Shown here piece after piece: positions 1 to 13,782 of a stretch of 64,000 nucleotides of DNA. The DNA comes from Rhyacophila brunnea (taxonomy: Eukaryota > Arthropoda > Insecta > Trichoptera > Rhyacophilidae): positions 62,001 to 126,000 of the forward strand of contig JAGYXB010002042.1 of NCBI GenBank assembly GCA_022495005.1. Direction: 5' to 3'. Each line of letters opens with the position of its first letter. Positions within the stretch are counted from its first letter, which is position 1. Under the pieces are notes generated by a model that worked only from the letters and a program-made list of their open reading frames with translations, made no database searches and had not been told where the DNA came from. A program made the translations under genes and the position numbers.

Positions 1-16
1 ATGCGATATCACTCAT

Positions 17-182
17 CGGGAATTTATAGCAATATCACCTTTATTATAATGGCGTTAGAACAGTGTTTCTAGTGTCAATGTTAATTTGAGCGAACCCGTT
101 CGAACCGAACCATCTGGCAGACCGATAAAAAGCATCGGGAATTTATAGCAATATCACCTTTATTGTAATGGCGTTAGAACAG
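17..182. repeat. Two copies of a ~50-bp word
   Basis: CATCGGGAATTTATAGCAAT and ATCACCTTTATTRTAATGGC, continuing to GTTAGAACAG, occur at 17-66 and again at 133-182 with one base changed. The remainder between them is unrelated. Confidence 0.9.
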
Positions 183-235
183 ATTATGCCACTCGGCAGA
201 CCCGACAAAAAAGTGAGTGTCATTTTTTTTCCAGA

Positions 236-545
236 TGCTTCGTCCATATTAATGTCATTGCTTCTTCCATACAGCGAGCCTTAGGGCCTCCCAGTGGACG
301 TTTAGTGCCCTTTAGGTATCACTGCATTACAGTATTTATCCATCGGTTGTCCACTCGCCGAAATACATGTCCAGCCTATTACCATTTCATCTGCTTCTTT
401 CCGCTTTATGCCCAACATGCACATTTCTATGCCACTTTGCGCTACTCGTAGTTTTTGGATTTCTCTTACATTAAGAGTCCATGTTTCACATGCATACATG
501 AGCATTGCACACATTGGTTGAACACTGTAGGCTTAAAACACAATA
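236..545 (-). mobile_element. Old family A-like retroposon fragment
   Basis: The - strand reads YACETWTLNVREIQKLRVAQ and GIEMCMLGIKRKE, matching the CETWTLN...RCMLGITRKD segment of family A. Later parts are frameshifted and the end is lost. Confidence 0.75.
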
Positions 546-828
546 AGAGGTCACTTGTATATATTAAATTTTACTGTATTATATACACTCATATAATATA
601 ATGCACGTATCTATATTAAAAACGTTAAAATCCCAGGAATTTGAGATAATTTTTGTTTTATATTTTAAGCAAAACATACCTACCTAGACGTTTTCATCAA
701 GTAGTAATAAAGTGGTATTTAAATAAAACTGAACAAAACTGTTGCGGCGAATATTGTTAAATATCGATAAGTTTATAAGAAGTTTTAACGTTAGATTCTT
801 ATTTTTCCATCGTATTGTATTTATTTTA

Positions 829-1175
829 CAACGTTTTTATTAGCTCGTATTCTTATTTGTCCGGTGGTTGTTTATCCAGTACAAATCTTGCAATCGATTT
901 TTAACTAACTCCCAGACTAGCTAGACATTGATTAGAATATATCAGAACACGATGCCAATCTATTCTTTTAATACTTTTAGCCACCTTTAAGTAGAATTGA
1001 ATTCATTTTCAGTTAATTCTGTTTTGTATGAAAAGTTATTTCGGAAGAAATCCGTAATCCTGTCCACTATTTGCTAAGTTGCTAAGTGGGTGGTCCTAGC
1101 AGCTAAATTATTAATATATACGTGCGTTACTGTGGAAATCAAAATGACATTTCAGTATTCTATATTTGTTTGTTT
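829..1175. repeat. Dispersed repeat, copy 1
   Basis: This ~350-bp stretch recurs at 2393-2712 in the same orientation. Shared words include TTTTTATTAGCTCG, AACACGATG, TTTTAATACTTTTAGCCA, GAATTGAATTC, GTTAATTCTGTTTT and CAAAATGACATTTCAGTATT. Its nature is unknown, probably an old transposon. Confidence 0.82.
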
Positions 1176-2392
1176 GTTTTTTATTTACTTCATATTATCA
1201 AGTACAAGTTTGAGCATATTGAGCATAATAATTGAACATAAAATTTAAAAACTGTATAATTTGTATAAAATGTATAATTTTAATTACTTGGGTCAAGTCA
1301 AAAGCTTTCAATTTTCGCATTGCTATTGGCGAGGTTTGTTTTTGATCGTAGATTTGTAAAATAAAACATTAAACTGGCAACACTGATCCGAACCAGTTTA
1401 TTGTCTTGGTATTTTCCTGTTTGATTTTAAAACATTTCGTTAATCATCCAAACATAAATATTTTCAGCGTGATGATTCATGTTATTACATTTACTCTGTG
1501 GTTTTGATATAGGAACGTAGGTATCTAACGAATAAATATTATCTCAGACAGTGTCGCCATCTTATTTTACACAATTAGGTATATGACGTTTTACGAGAAG
1601 TGGATAAAACATATTTTAGTTCTGAAAAAGTATTTTTCACATATATGCTATTTGGCCATTCGAAATTTTTTTATAGTTCAATAAAACTATATTAATACTG
1701 CAATGGTTGGCAACACTAACCTGTGATAATATTTTTATTTTTTACTGTGACCGTATTAAATGATCATTTAATTTAAATTAACTACCTATGTCTCATAAAA
1801 TACTATTAAAATGCAAAATGTATTTATTCCCAATGTTTCCATTACCAATCGTAAATACTACCCTTTTAATGTACTATGTAATAATTAATTAAAATAAAAG
1901 GAAATTGGGTTACTTCCAAGGCTGTAAGAACATACAATAATAATAATTATTCTCGAGTGTTGAGAAATATGGAATAAACACAGAACAGATAATAAATAGA
2001 ATACCGATAGGCTATATTCAATACGCCGCGTCTTGATGCAGGGTTTTAAATGTGTGAGTGTCATACTAAAATGAAGCATGCATTATTCACGTGCAATAGT
2101 GTGTGTAATACACCAATGTTAAATGAGCGTAAATGCATAAACCGAGAGCAGTTTTTAGTATTCGACGTAAAACGTATTCTTAACACGTGTATAAGTTTAT
2201 CCCGGATTCTTCCTTACTCGAGTCGGTTACCTGCTTCGCCTTACCCGTTATGTATTTCAGTTCCCATTATTTCTGAGTTCCCTGGGAATAAACTTTAACA
2301 AGTGTTAAATAATATGATATGGTACTGGTCGGTTATACGGAATACAGCGGAAAACTCATTTTGAAAATAGCCGATAAACTGGATTATTACCA

Positions 2393-2712
2393 CGTTTTTA
2401 TTAGCTCGAATTCTTGTTTGTCCAATACAAAATGACTAACTTTTTGACTAGATAGACATTTGAAACTTTTAGAATACATCAGAACACGATGACAATGCAT
2501 TATTTTAATACTTTTAGCCATCTTTAAGCAGAATTGAATTCCTTTTCCGTTAATTCTGTTTTTTATAGAAAGTTATTTTGGAAAGTTAAAATTCGTAAAA
2601 AGTAAAACACTATTATTTGTTGCTAAGGGGGTCCTAACAACTAAATTATTAATGTATACGTGCGTTACCATGGAAATCAATATGAAATGTCAAAATGACA
2701 TTTCAGTATTCT
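2393..2712. repeat. Dispersed repeat, copy 2
   Basis: The direct counterpart of 829-1175, diverged and with indels, about 1.5 kb away. Confidence 0.82.
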
Positions 2713-3373
2713 GTATTTATTCAGTATTTCTATCAAGTATAAAAAAAGTATTTATTAATACATATAATTGTCAAGTTTATATGATTCAACAGAAAATTTA
2801 AAAACGTGGTATATAAAAAGTTCTTTCTATCTTGTAATTATTTAACATTTAGGTGTGTATCATAATATGCATTTAAACGTTAACGAAACGCATATTCAAT
2901 ATTAGTAATATTTCAGAACATATTTTATGGCCTGACCTTCATTAAGTCATAAACAAAAGCTGACTTTAAAACCTTAATATAATATTTATATGGCTACTGG
3001 CTTTCGCATTTAGGTATATCTTATAATTTTAATATAATCCAAACCAGTTGAACTGTTCTACAAATTTTGAACTAAGAATATCCTATTGAACCGGACGAGT
3101 ATTTTGGATTTATGTAATATTGTGTTTTATCTGAATGTATTAAAGAAGGCACATCACGTACACTTAATAATAACAACATTAACATGTTATATTAATTAGG
3201 ATTCGGTTGTTACGCCATTATCTAGACTTGATAATGGAGTGACAAACAGAAATAGATATCGATCAGTAATGTGTAGAATGTAGTTTAACTACTTAGGTAC
3301 CGTCATAAATGTACTCAGGGCCGCTTTATTATTAGAACTTAAACTATTATATACATATATAATATATTATTTT

Positions 3374-3563
3374 TAACACTACAGCAGGCCATCGAAATCA
3401 CATTAGTGTAGTTAGTACCTAATAAAAGTGAAACAATCACAAAGACTCAGATTTTGAGAAATCACATAAATACTTATATTGTGATTTGTGACCTCACCGG
3501 GATCGAACCCGTAGTGCAACACCTTACGCACTGGACTATGAGGATGAACAGTCCAAGTAGGCA
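3374..3563 (-). mobile_element. tRNA-derived SINE, type 1
   Basis: On the - strand, a tRNA-like head carries an A-box-like TAGTCCAGTGCGTAAGG and a B-box GGTTCGATCCC. It is followed by a body ending TGGCCTGCTGTAGTGTT. The copy at 50870 shares head and body. Confidence 0.8.
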
Positions 3564-4828
3564 TTTTGCGCAGTACCTACATACGATCATTTCGCTTACA
3601 AATCAAAGTACATTGAATAAACTACGGAAAATCTTAAATAAGAAACAAAAACTGCAAATTTTTATTTATAAAAGATATTTGAACTATGAAAACAATAGAC
3701 AAATTTAACAGCTTCTTTTTCGTTTTCAATTGCCTCGATATTGTACTGCGTGAAAGTTATAAAATTAAGTAAAACAATCGGGGAAAAGGCCTCTATAATT
3801 AATATAGTATATGCAGACTATCAAGTACACAAGTATATCCAATTTATTTTCAGTTATTATGTTAACTGTCAACTCATGGTAGAAATGCATTTATTTTTGA
3901 AAATGTCCCTCTGAGACGGACGAAACCGGTCCAGTTATATATTTTAATAAAAGTGGGATAAGTACGATACAATTTGCATTTTATTTAAACTTACCTTACT
4001 TACTTAACTACTTAGTCTCTTCAGTCCTTTTGTCCTTCGCGTACTTAAAACCGCCACTGAGAGACGTCCATTCGATCTCATAAACGATTATTTCACAGAT
4101 TACAGCCAATCGATATTGGGTATTCATTTGTATAGTACAATTAAATTACGTGTAGTGGTATCTGGGCGCATCAGTTGAAGGTCTTCTCCCACATCCTCAG
4201 GCAAGCCGCAACGCGGAGCTGATATGCGCTAAGTGGCATCACAAATAATGCACATAATATGACACGTGCGCGGACGTGACATTTTGTATCTGCATTGTCC
4301 GAGACCATCTGGAAAGCGTGACTCTGCAAGGTACACTCTTTTCTACAAAGGAATTCCAGCCATACGATACATAACTGGCCTTACAAGCGTATCCGAAAAT
4401 TTGAAATTCTATCTTTCTAACAATAAAGGAAAAATGACGTAATCCACACAAATCAAATTGTAGAGGCACATAAACGTTTTGTTATGGTTTTGGGTCAAAG
4501 TTAAAATACAAAATAGACATAACCGTGAAGTGAATGATAATAATTAATATAATTTATATTCATAATCTGATATAAATTATTGAGTTAATTAAAGAAAAAC
4601 CAACAATAATGATTAAGTATTTTTTCCCTCTTCATTTCACTTTCTTTTTTTTTTAATTGCCAGCTCAATTTAGATAATAAATCGGCGTTTGCAGCTTACA
4701 TCCTTACACAATGTGCATTTAGTGGTGAACAACGTTATTATCCAATAAAACCTATGTTGAAAAAAGTGCGGGTTACGTCCTTTTTCCTTTCTAAATTCGA
4801 CATAATAAACATACCATGCATATAACTT

Positions 4829-4945
4829 TATACCCACTAGAAAAAATCTTAATTAAAAAAAAACAATACGACACCCGAGAGGACTTGAACCTGTAACCGC
4901 TTGATTAGCGCTAGTGTGGTTTTCCAATTAAGCTACGGGCATCCC
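4829..4945 (-). mobile_element. tRNA-derived SINE, type 2
   Basis: The - strand head reads GATGCCCGTAGCTTAATTGG with B-box GGTTCAAGTCC. It is followed by a body whose AAGATTTTTTCTAGTGGGTA matches the other type 2 copies. Confidence 0.72.
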
Positions 4946-5876
4946 ACGAAACGCTTATCAAATTGCGTTACAATGTTGGATATATTACATTAAGGTAGTT
5001 TAATTCATGTAATATGTACAATAAATAGAATGTTAAATTCTCAAATACTGTGTCTTATTCTTTGGGATGACACTATAAGAAGAAGACTGTATTACATAAC
5101 TTATTATTCATCTTGACCAAATCCCTCTATAATCAGGCCTCGGCACGAAACTGTAAATTTCGTTCGTATGTAGTTCTAGTTTTTATTTATACCTACTTCG
5201 AAAGCAATATGGTAAACTGTTTTTAGAAAATGATTATGTAAGTAGGTATATAATATTTAAATAAATGGTATAACGTAATTTTGATTTGAACGAAACGCGA
5301 TAGAAAATCTTCATTTACCACAAATGTTTCTGCATTGCTTTTGAAACTAATCATTAACTAACACTACCAGCATAATTCGCAATTCACTGCCACGGCCTGA
5401 CTATTATAGGCGGAATAACTGAAAATAGTGACATTTTTTAGTTATAACTGAACAGACAGGCAGACCAAAACAATTATATATATAAAAAAAAAACTATATT
5501 TTGCGTTTGTGTTAATGTATATTATATATTCGATAGTAGTAATAGTGAATATATGACTGGATCGGAAAACTTAGATGGAGTGGTCTCTACTCGCCTTCGC
5601 ATGGTCCATACGGTCCATTTATGAAGTAATCAAACGCGTCATTTTCTTTATCTTTAGAGAAACGTGTGGTGTAAATTCCGGTATAAATCCAATGCCACAT
5701 AAAAACGTACGAGAAAGTTACTTACTATTTACATTCAGATAACGTAACATCTATTTGAGTCATTACGTTATTGTGTGACAAACAATGAAAGTCAAAAGGG
5801 TGACTGTATACATCGGAAAAAAAAGATTATTGCCTGTATGGCGTTTTATGCATTTATAGGTCATGCAAAATAAAAA

Positions 5877-6200
5877 ATGCTGGGATCGATCTACTGATGA
5901 ATGAAGGCCTCCAATAGATCCATCCACTTTTCTCCGACCCTAGTTCTTCGCTGCCGCATACATCTATCAATCTTTATGAATCTGTCTATCGGGATTTAGG
6001 ATGTTCTTGTGGTCGTTTAGTTCCCTTTGGGTACCACTGTATGGTGGTATTTGTCCAGCGATTGTACACTCGTTGAGTAACAAATCAACCCATTGCCATT
6101 TCATCTGCTTCCTTATCCATTGGTTTCATGTGTGTTTTTTTCGCGTTCTTCCATTCCATCAATTTCACCACTCGTCAATTTCACCCGAATGCGCTCCATG
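5877..6200 (-). mobile_element. Old family A-like retroposon fragment
   Basis: The + strand shows the reverse complement of the family 3' end (gggatcgatctactgatgaa, tgaaggcctcc, gtaccactgtatggtgg, tttgtccagcgattgtacac). No tail or frame is left intact. Confidence 0.75.
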
Positions 6201-9200
6201 CCAGTCTGGTTCTGCAAACAATTTCGTAACACAATATACTTAATTCATCATTGACATAATATGTTAATTGGGGTGCTGAAGATTACACTAGTTCAAGTGA
6301 CAGATAATTAAAAATGAGTTAACCAGTTTTCACATCACCGCAAATCTGTTCATGCATGGAACACGATTAAAAGATGCTTTGTATGAAAATATATAAAAAT
6401 TGTATTCTCAACATTGTATTATATTCCATTGAAATTGTATATATTGTATACAAATGCATATTATTATGTATTTAAATCATAAGGAGTATATTTTCCCATA
6501 TTTATAATGTAACCACTTCCGTTTCAGTTATTTCAATTTTAAATTAACAAAATGTACGTACAGTCCTACAAACTTTTTTGTTACTTATTTAAAGAACGGT
6601 CAACAATGAAACTACGAACTGCTATATAGACGCCATTTTGAAAACGTCATTTGAATGTCAGATTCTGTCCAGTTGCGATTCTTGATTGGGTAGTTTTCGA
6701 CAGTTGCTAATTCGTCTTTACTAACTTTTTACAATATTAAAAAAAAAACGACCGTGATATCTTATGTCATTGCATACTATCTGCGTTTCTGTAACAGTTT
6801 TCGTTGACAGACTAATGTTCAAAAGTGATGTATTTTAGTGTTATAAAATCTGAAAGCAATATTTTTAAAACGTATTTTTTTATCGGTGATAATATGGTGA
6901 TAATGATAACATTTTTTGTGTTTTTATTATCCTCTTGATCCAACACTAATTCACTCCAATCTTGATCCAACACTAACACGTATTAGGTTTGGCGTCACGG
7001 GTTTCTTTTTCATATGTGCCCTTTTTTGATGAAGTAAAATGTAGTCCAATTGTCATATTATGTAAGTATATGGATTCACAATAATAAACAAGATACCACT
7101 CCACTGCTGCTCACCAATGACGAAAATGAGCTAAAAATGTCCACTACTCACGCTAATTATATTTGCACTGTTGAAAAGCAAATGTCATACAACGCCACAC
7201 TTCTTCCCATAGGGAATAGTACTAGGCAGTTAGTGTCGTTATTATTTTCATAGTAACCGTATATAACGTGTCCTCCTCAACGCTAAAAACATTAACACAA
7301 AAATTGAATATATTAGATTTTTTTTGTGGAATAGTAATAAAGGACAATTTGAAAACTGGACCTTGTTTACAGAATGTTGAAAATATTTATGTAGAATTTC
7401 CAGTCGCATATTGTTTAACGTTGATGATGACTTACTCAAATTGGTCACCAGTGCACTTGTATCCGTTCGATTCCCAATAGGTACATAATAAGTCAATTAT
7501 AATCGAAATAGACAAAACGTCTTTAAAAATAAAATTGCCCTCAATTTTAAATAACCATATTCGAATTCCAGGATAGTTTATAATAAAATAATTATCAGTT
7601 AGATTAAAAATTAAAAGCTACTATTAAGTACCATTATTCTGGACATTTCTAATAGCAGGAGACTTGTATGTAAGATTTTATAATAGATTTGACGACTTTT
7701 TCATGAGAAAAATTGTATATTAATACAAGGAACAAGAGTGTATATTTTTTTAATATTAATAGGTACTATCGACCGAAGGTACTTGATGAAATTTGAATTC
7801 GAATTCTAATGGATTTAAGTTTTGTACTATTCCATTTTAGTCGTTTTTTAGAATGTATATATTTTTTTGTTATACAATGAAACCTAAGAAACTATTCCCA
7901 TGGATATCACCACCGATTATACACTCACAGGAGCTAAAGAAGCTTTTCTCTGGGTAGGAATTTTCTTTTTCCTCTCAACTTTGTACGTATTCTGTAGAAC
8001 TTTCTCAGTTTGCATGACTACTATAAATTAAGTCCCTCTGTCCCTTCAGTGGTCAGCTTACAACACTCTGTAAGTCCGTAGAGATAGAAAGTCGTGACAT
8101 AACGGGTACCTACGCAATGATAAATTGTGACGGCGGGGAGACCGACGAATCTTGAATATGTAATCAAGGCATGTCCCTCGAGGTCTATTAGGGCTAGAGT
8201 TGCTCACTTTCACAAAACCCAGATATGAGTTTACTCATCCTAAACACGTGGTCCTAATATTACGACAGACGAATTACATTAGCTCGGAAGAGTTAGACGG
8301 ATTCTGTTACAAGCCACAATATAGCAGTTCCGGTGATAGCTTATAGCAGGGACTCTCAACCCTTTATAATAGTGACACAACACATACATAATATATTATT
8401 ATGACGTTCGCCATGTCGACACACCTGCATAAACAGCATAGAAAATTGTTCATTCAAAAATCATTTGAATCTTGAAAAAAATACGACACAGAACAAGACT
8501 CGTAAGTCCGGGCAATATGCTTTACCAATAATTGGGTCACCTGCATCCTACCTAACTGCGACAAAATTAACTAACATTCATGCCACTGGACGCTTTTCAA
8601 ATTGGATGAGTTTTTGTGTTTTGAATAAGGTTTCAATATCAATATACATTGGCCATTGGGTGGGTGAGTGATTGATTCTCATTGATAATAGGAAAACAGT
8701 GATAAAATGTCAATATATAGATTTACTTTAAACAAGGTTTTTGAAACCTGTCCCATATGGGGTGTTAACCTGGAGTTGGGATGTTACGAAATTAGTAACA
8801 GCTATAACTCAGTCACTAAGTGATATCCCGTTTGAAAGTCAAAGGTTTAAAGTTTAAAATATCATACCTAGGGACGGCAGGTTATACGAAAGTATGGTGA
8901 AGCAGGCTGGTATGGTGAAAAAGTATGGTGAGGCGGCCTGGTAATCAATTTGTGGCAAAATTTCCATATTAACATTATATTATATGCGTACGTTATAATG
9001 ACCAAAGTAAATCCTCCATGATGCCCTGAATTTTTTTTATCGCGTCGCTATTTCTCGTAAGTTGTCGGCTATTGTCGGCCTGCTTCATTCAGTTGTATGA
9101 GAAAGCCGATTCCTTGCCCCTCTTTTTATTTAATACCTCTATGTATCATACAGTATACAGATACAGTGCAAATGCGTACAAAGTACAGAGCGCGCGAGAG

Positions 9201-12200
9201 TCAAGTCGTAAGATAAAGCCGAATTGTGTCAGTCTGTAACTTCAGCTTCCCGTAACGCATGAACTACGAATATAAGTATATTAGTATAAATAACTAACAA
9301 CGTGATCACTATTACAGCCTACTTGTACTCTTTTCCATTTACCCCAGAAGCAGTTTACCGCAGTTACCATTGTTTTTGTGTTCCATGATGTACTTAGTCA
9401 TGATTGTATTTTTTTAATGACACAAAATTAGTTGAATACTTAAGGCGAAGTCTCGACCTACCAGAGGTACCTAGCGGAAAAATACGAAGCTTCCAATTTG
9501 AAATAGTATATATGACCAAAGTTATCATTATCAATTATTGAATCATGCCATGTTTCTATTGAACATTTAAAGCAGCAGCGATTTACATAATGTTATGTGT
9601 TATGTGACATTTCTGATCATCATATTATTATAGTTATTATCATTAGTAAATTCAAATCATGTCAGCTGGATAATTTTCAATATTCTACAGACGTCGGTAT
9701 ATTACTTAATGGTGGTTATAAACGTCAGGTTATGCAGTGCGGTAAACCTGTGCAATTAAACATGCACAGGTATGCCTGAACGTCTGGATGAGAAAACTTG
9801 CGTTTTTATGGGCGACCGATATACTTGCGCAGGGATAACATTATGTTTGTCTATCCAGCTGGCTGGAATAAAATAATTTATTTTTTATGTCGTCTCAGCT
9901 GTTGGATAATAAATCTTGCAAATGTGCTGAATGAAATCCTTCTTCTATAAAGATGGCGATTTTATCTAATTGTATTATTAAAGTGAAGCTAACAAGAACA
10001 TACTTAGCAATTCTGCCAATGTATTTAATATTATGTTTTCTATAATTGACAATGCAACCATAGGTACATATTTAAAACGTTACATAGGTAAAACTGTGAA
10101 AGCTGAAACACGAAACCTATATAAGTATTGTAAATCACTATTTTTGCTTAAAAGACATTGGCTGCTGACTAGATAAGTTGTATACAGGCGGGACACATTT
10201 TTTGCTTTAGGGATTTTTTTCCATTTTCTTTGCACACAGAATTGTCGGCCATTCGCCCAACTGTTGGGTGGAAAAACAACATTTAATTTTTAACACGGCT
10301 TCATAAGTATATATAGGTTCTACGTCACCGTGGGAGTACTTCAATGTCTTTGGTATCTCGCAGCGTCAGGCGCTATTAAATTAAAACTGATACTATACAA
10401 GACGCGGAAAATGATCCCGGAAAGGCGCCAATAAAAAAGTGGCTTTCAAACTAAATATACTGTTTCTTAATAGTGTTATTTGTAAAGAGTAGTTAGTTTC
10501 CCGTGCAGTTCGTATCGAAACGCAGATCGTCGGCCGATTTTAGCAATTGGACACGCCATCAAAATGCGTTGCGTAATGTAACGTTTTATAAAATAAATCG
10601 TATTTTCAATATCAAGTTCATGAATGAAAAAAATATATCCGATTTTATTGTGAACAAGTTTTATGCACCGCGGAACACGGGAAAACGCCTCGGGGCTGGT
10701 GTCATTAATCGACAAATCGCGATCCAACTTTGAAACATTAATTTGCTATAATTATCATAATATCATCATTAATAATCGCTCATTCTCAATTTGGCCTATC
10801 AGATGAACGCCCCCTCAATTAAATTTCTTTACAAATGATTATTTTTATAGATATGTTATTATGACATAACACCAAATTAATGGTCTCTCATTGCCAATTT
10901 TAGTACAATGGTTAAACTATAAAACTCAGTTATAAATACATCGCTAATAAATAGTTATATGGTATAACTATAATGGATTCATAAACATAATGGAATTTTA
11001 TTAAACAAATTCATATTATACAAAAACAATAAATACTTGTTATTACATGCATAATGCTTAATAAAACGCATTACAGAAACACAGGTTCCAGAAAAACGCA
11101 TAGATATAATATAATTTTGGAATTAAATCCGGAACCAGTACTGTCTATTGTCGTTGACAAAAATATGCCAAACAGCTTAAGAAAATAATCTAGTTAACAA
11201 AAAGGGTTTGATTTTTTCAAAATGTAAATAACTGGCTGAAATACCTGTCATAGCACGAGGCTGCTTCATTGATCGATATAATATATATTTATCTAACTTA
11301 ACAAAACTATAATAATTTCATTCTTTAATATTAAAATATCTGTAACTAGCCATACAAGACGTCAAAATGAAAATTATTCTGACGGCTAAGTCAAACAAAA
11401 TAACATCAAATTTAATTAGAATCAAAAATAGGTAGGTATGTAAATTTTATATTGATCTGTCGTCAAAATTTAAAATTGGAATTGGAAGGAAAGGTGATTT
11501 GAATAAACAAAGTATGTATTTTTCATTTAAGTAGATGTTAGTTGGCGCCATGTTAGAAAAGGAAATCAAACAAACATATTTTGACTTTTATATTATAATA
11601 TGTAGGTATGTAAAATTTATTCTTTTAAAAATAATAAATAGAAATTAATGCAATTACGAAATTTTTTTCATTCATACTTATTTGTTTTCGTTAGATTATG
11701 AAATACATATTACACATATTATTGGTTCATTTTTTTAAATTCATTAAGCCCTGCCCTGCCCAAACCATAATAGATAAAACATATTATTCTATGTATGAAA
11801 TATTCAAAGTTATGTATGATTTAATTGCATAATTTTAGATATTTTATAGATAGACGAGTATTTTTGTATATTATCTATTATGGCTTGGTTTTCGCAGGGT
11901 TTTTATTGAATTTTTAAAATTAACCAACACCATTTGTAAGTTGTAGTCTTATTTCAATGAAAACAAATACGCATGACTGACAAATTTTAGTGTGCAATGT
12001 TTATGGCGGATCTTAACAGCCTACCTCCAGCCTTCGCCACTGCGGAATAGGGTAGCTTTAACGTAATTCGCCAGAAATTTGTATCGTTAGCTAGATGTTT
12101 ATTTAAAAATTCTAGATCATGCAAGAAAACCCTGCCTGGGATCCTCAATATGAGAAGGCGTTGCCGTCCGAATTAGAATACGAGGATCGCAATTTAATTA

Positions 12201-12346
12201 ATACTATTAATTTGTAATACAAACTGTATCCATCAAAGAGTATTTTTTTAAAGATTCTGTGGTGCATTCACTCGTTCATTCAATAACGACTGATTATTTA
12301 GATTCCGGTACAATGACTAATTATTATACTCTGTACAAGGTCATAC

Positions 12347-12555
12347 GACTCTCACATTAAGATACTTCAACTGAAATGGTTGATGGATACCCAGAGCGTC
12401 GAAAGATTTTTTGAAAGACCAAGACTTAGCTAGGGAGATAATTCGGGGAAACACGCCAAGGCAAAGAGCAAGCAGCATTGGACGAAATATCGTGGAGGCG
12501 GAAAATTGAAGAGGCCGGCTCGATTTGGCTGTAGTGCCATTAAAAGAAGAAGAAA
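12347..12555 (+). mobile_element. Retroposon 3' end with GAA-rich tail (family D)
   Basis: The stretch cttagctagggagataattc...cacgccaaggcaaagagcaa...gaagaggccggctcg ends in aaaagaagaagaaat. It resembles the common retroposon tails in which an RWRRKI-EAD-like C-terminus is followed by GAA repeats. The frame is lost. Confidence 0.6.
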
Positions 12556-12708
12556 TTTTAACATTAATTATTTGCATTTTGAATAAAGGAAGTTTTCAAA
12601 ATTACAATTAATATAACTATCAAATTAATTATTAAATCGCCTACAATATTTTCATCCTAATATCTACTACAGCTAGGCTATTCTAACATATCACTTAGCC
12701 CCCAAAAA

Positions 12709-12930
12709 GTGATAAATATATCACATTTATCACGTTATATATTCAGTCAGTTAATTATCACAAGAAATTAACTGTCAAAAATGCTTTCTTTTGACATCCC
12801 CCCTGCTGTGTTAACTTTTAGAGTGAGCTAGAATACGTCAATTACATATTAACATTTATTGAGATGCGACTATTTTTAAAAACGTGAAGATAGCATGTCA
12901 CAATTTATTATTGGTTGTTGAGTGGTCACT
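12709..12930. repeat. Dispersed repeat beginning TGATAAATATATCAC, copy 1
   Basis: It shares GTGATAAATATATCACATTT, AACTGTCAAAA, GCTGTGTTAACTTTTAGAG and TAGAATACGTCAATT with 54612-54860. The A/T-rich start is a small inverted repeat. Confidence 0.8.
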
Positions 12931-13031
12931 AAAGTATATCTAAATCTCTATCTTTAATAACATAACTAAATTATTCATATAGTATTGCTTGGACATAATA
13001 TATACTTATTATATAACTATGTCAAATGTTA

Positions 13032-13782
13032 TCTTCTTCTTCGGCCATATCCGCCCCTTAGTTGGAACATATGGACACCTCGCGGCGCCTCCAAGAATCC
13101 CTGTCGCCCGTCAGGTCAAACATCCCGTAGCTCCGCTGGATACACTCTATAGATAGTATTTAGCGGCCTTCCAGGACGCCAGAATCCGGTCGGCTTGAAG
13201 AACAGGCAAGCCAGTTTGAGGTTCTCTTCTGGCATCCTCAGAACGTGGCCGAGCCAGGTCCAACGTCGCGTCTCTTCAGCATGATGAGAGGCTGCTTGCT
13301 GCGTTCTCTTATCTCCTCGTTGCTCCTAAAGTCATACCGCACACCCAGTATCCGTCGCAAATATATGTTTTCGAAGCTCAGTATACGGCTGCTTTAAGCC
13401 TTCGTAAAGTGCCATGTTTCGCTATCGTAAAGCAGCACCGTCAGAATGCAAGCGTCGAATAGGCGGCATTTCGTTTTGACCGAGTACAATCGTGAGTCCT
13501 AGACACTCCGCATCGAGTTGAATGTTGCTCCAGCCATTCCCATTCGGATAGTGAGCTCTTTATGCAAAATGCCATCTCCCGTGATGTGTACCCCCAGGTA
13601 CTTGAAGCTGTCGACGCTCTCGATGTTTTGTCCATCGCTAATCAGAGAGAAATCTGGATCAGGACAGGTGCTATTACACAACACGTTGGTTTCCTTCGCG
13701 TTGATTTTCAAACCAACGCGAGATGAGTTGTTATATGCAACCTGTGGATTGTCTCTTTAATGCCCTCGAAGCATTCAAGAGT
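13032..13782 (-). mobile_element. Family C non-LTR retroposon, broken copy
   Basis: The - strand encodes a reverse-transcriptase C-terminal region (MKINAKETNVLCNST, PDFSLISDGQNIE, DSFKYLGVHITGDG, GMAGATFNSMRSV) and continues, frameshifted, to a CTTCTTC (GAAGAAG) end at 13032. Frames break near 13500 and later. Confidence 0.82.

Larger units (their letters stand above)
2713..12346. other. Mostly featureless AT-rich DNA
   Basis: Apart from the SINEs at 3374 and 4829 and the retroposon relic at 5877, I see no gene here. Minor items are a CTTGATCCAACACTAA word twice near 6936 and 6962, a hAT-like end CAGGGACTCTCAACC at 8347 without a partner, a TATGGTGAAGCAGG-type triplet repeat near 8890-8940, and a locally GC-richer island at 10370-10735 with short frames on both strands. 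Confidence 0.6.

Noticed and set aside
2050..2298. 82-codon frame on the + strand
   Set aside because: No recognisable motif, atypical composition and no splice signals; probably chance in repeat-derived DNA.
3490..3563. Possible tRNA gene
   Set aside because: B-box and A-box are present, but there is no good acceptor stem pairing, and the same body occurs at 50870. A SINE explains it better.
8347..8400. hAT-like terminus CAGGGACTCTCAACC
   Set aside because: I found no matching inverted end or 8-bp duplication downstream, so an element cannot be delimited.
10476..10733. Opposing 76- and 83-codon frames
   Set aside because: Neither frame has a recognisable domain, and both overlap. Kept only as a composition anomaly.
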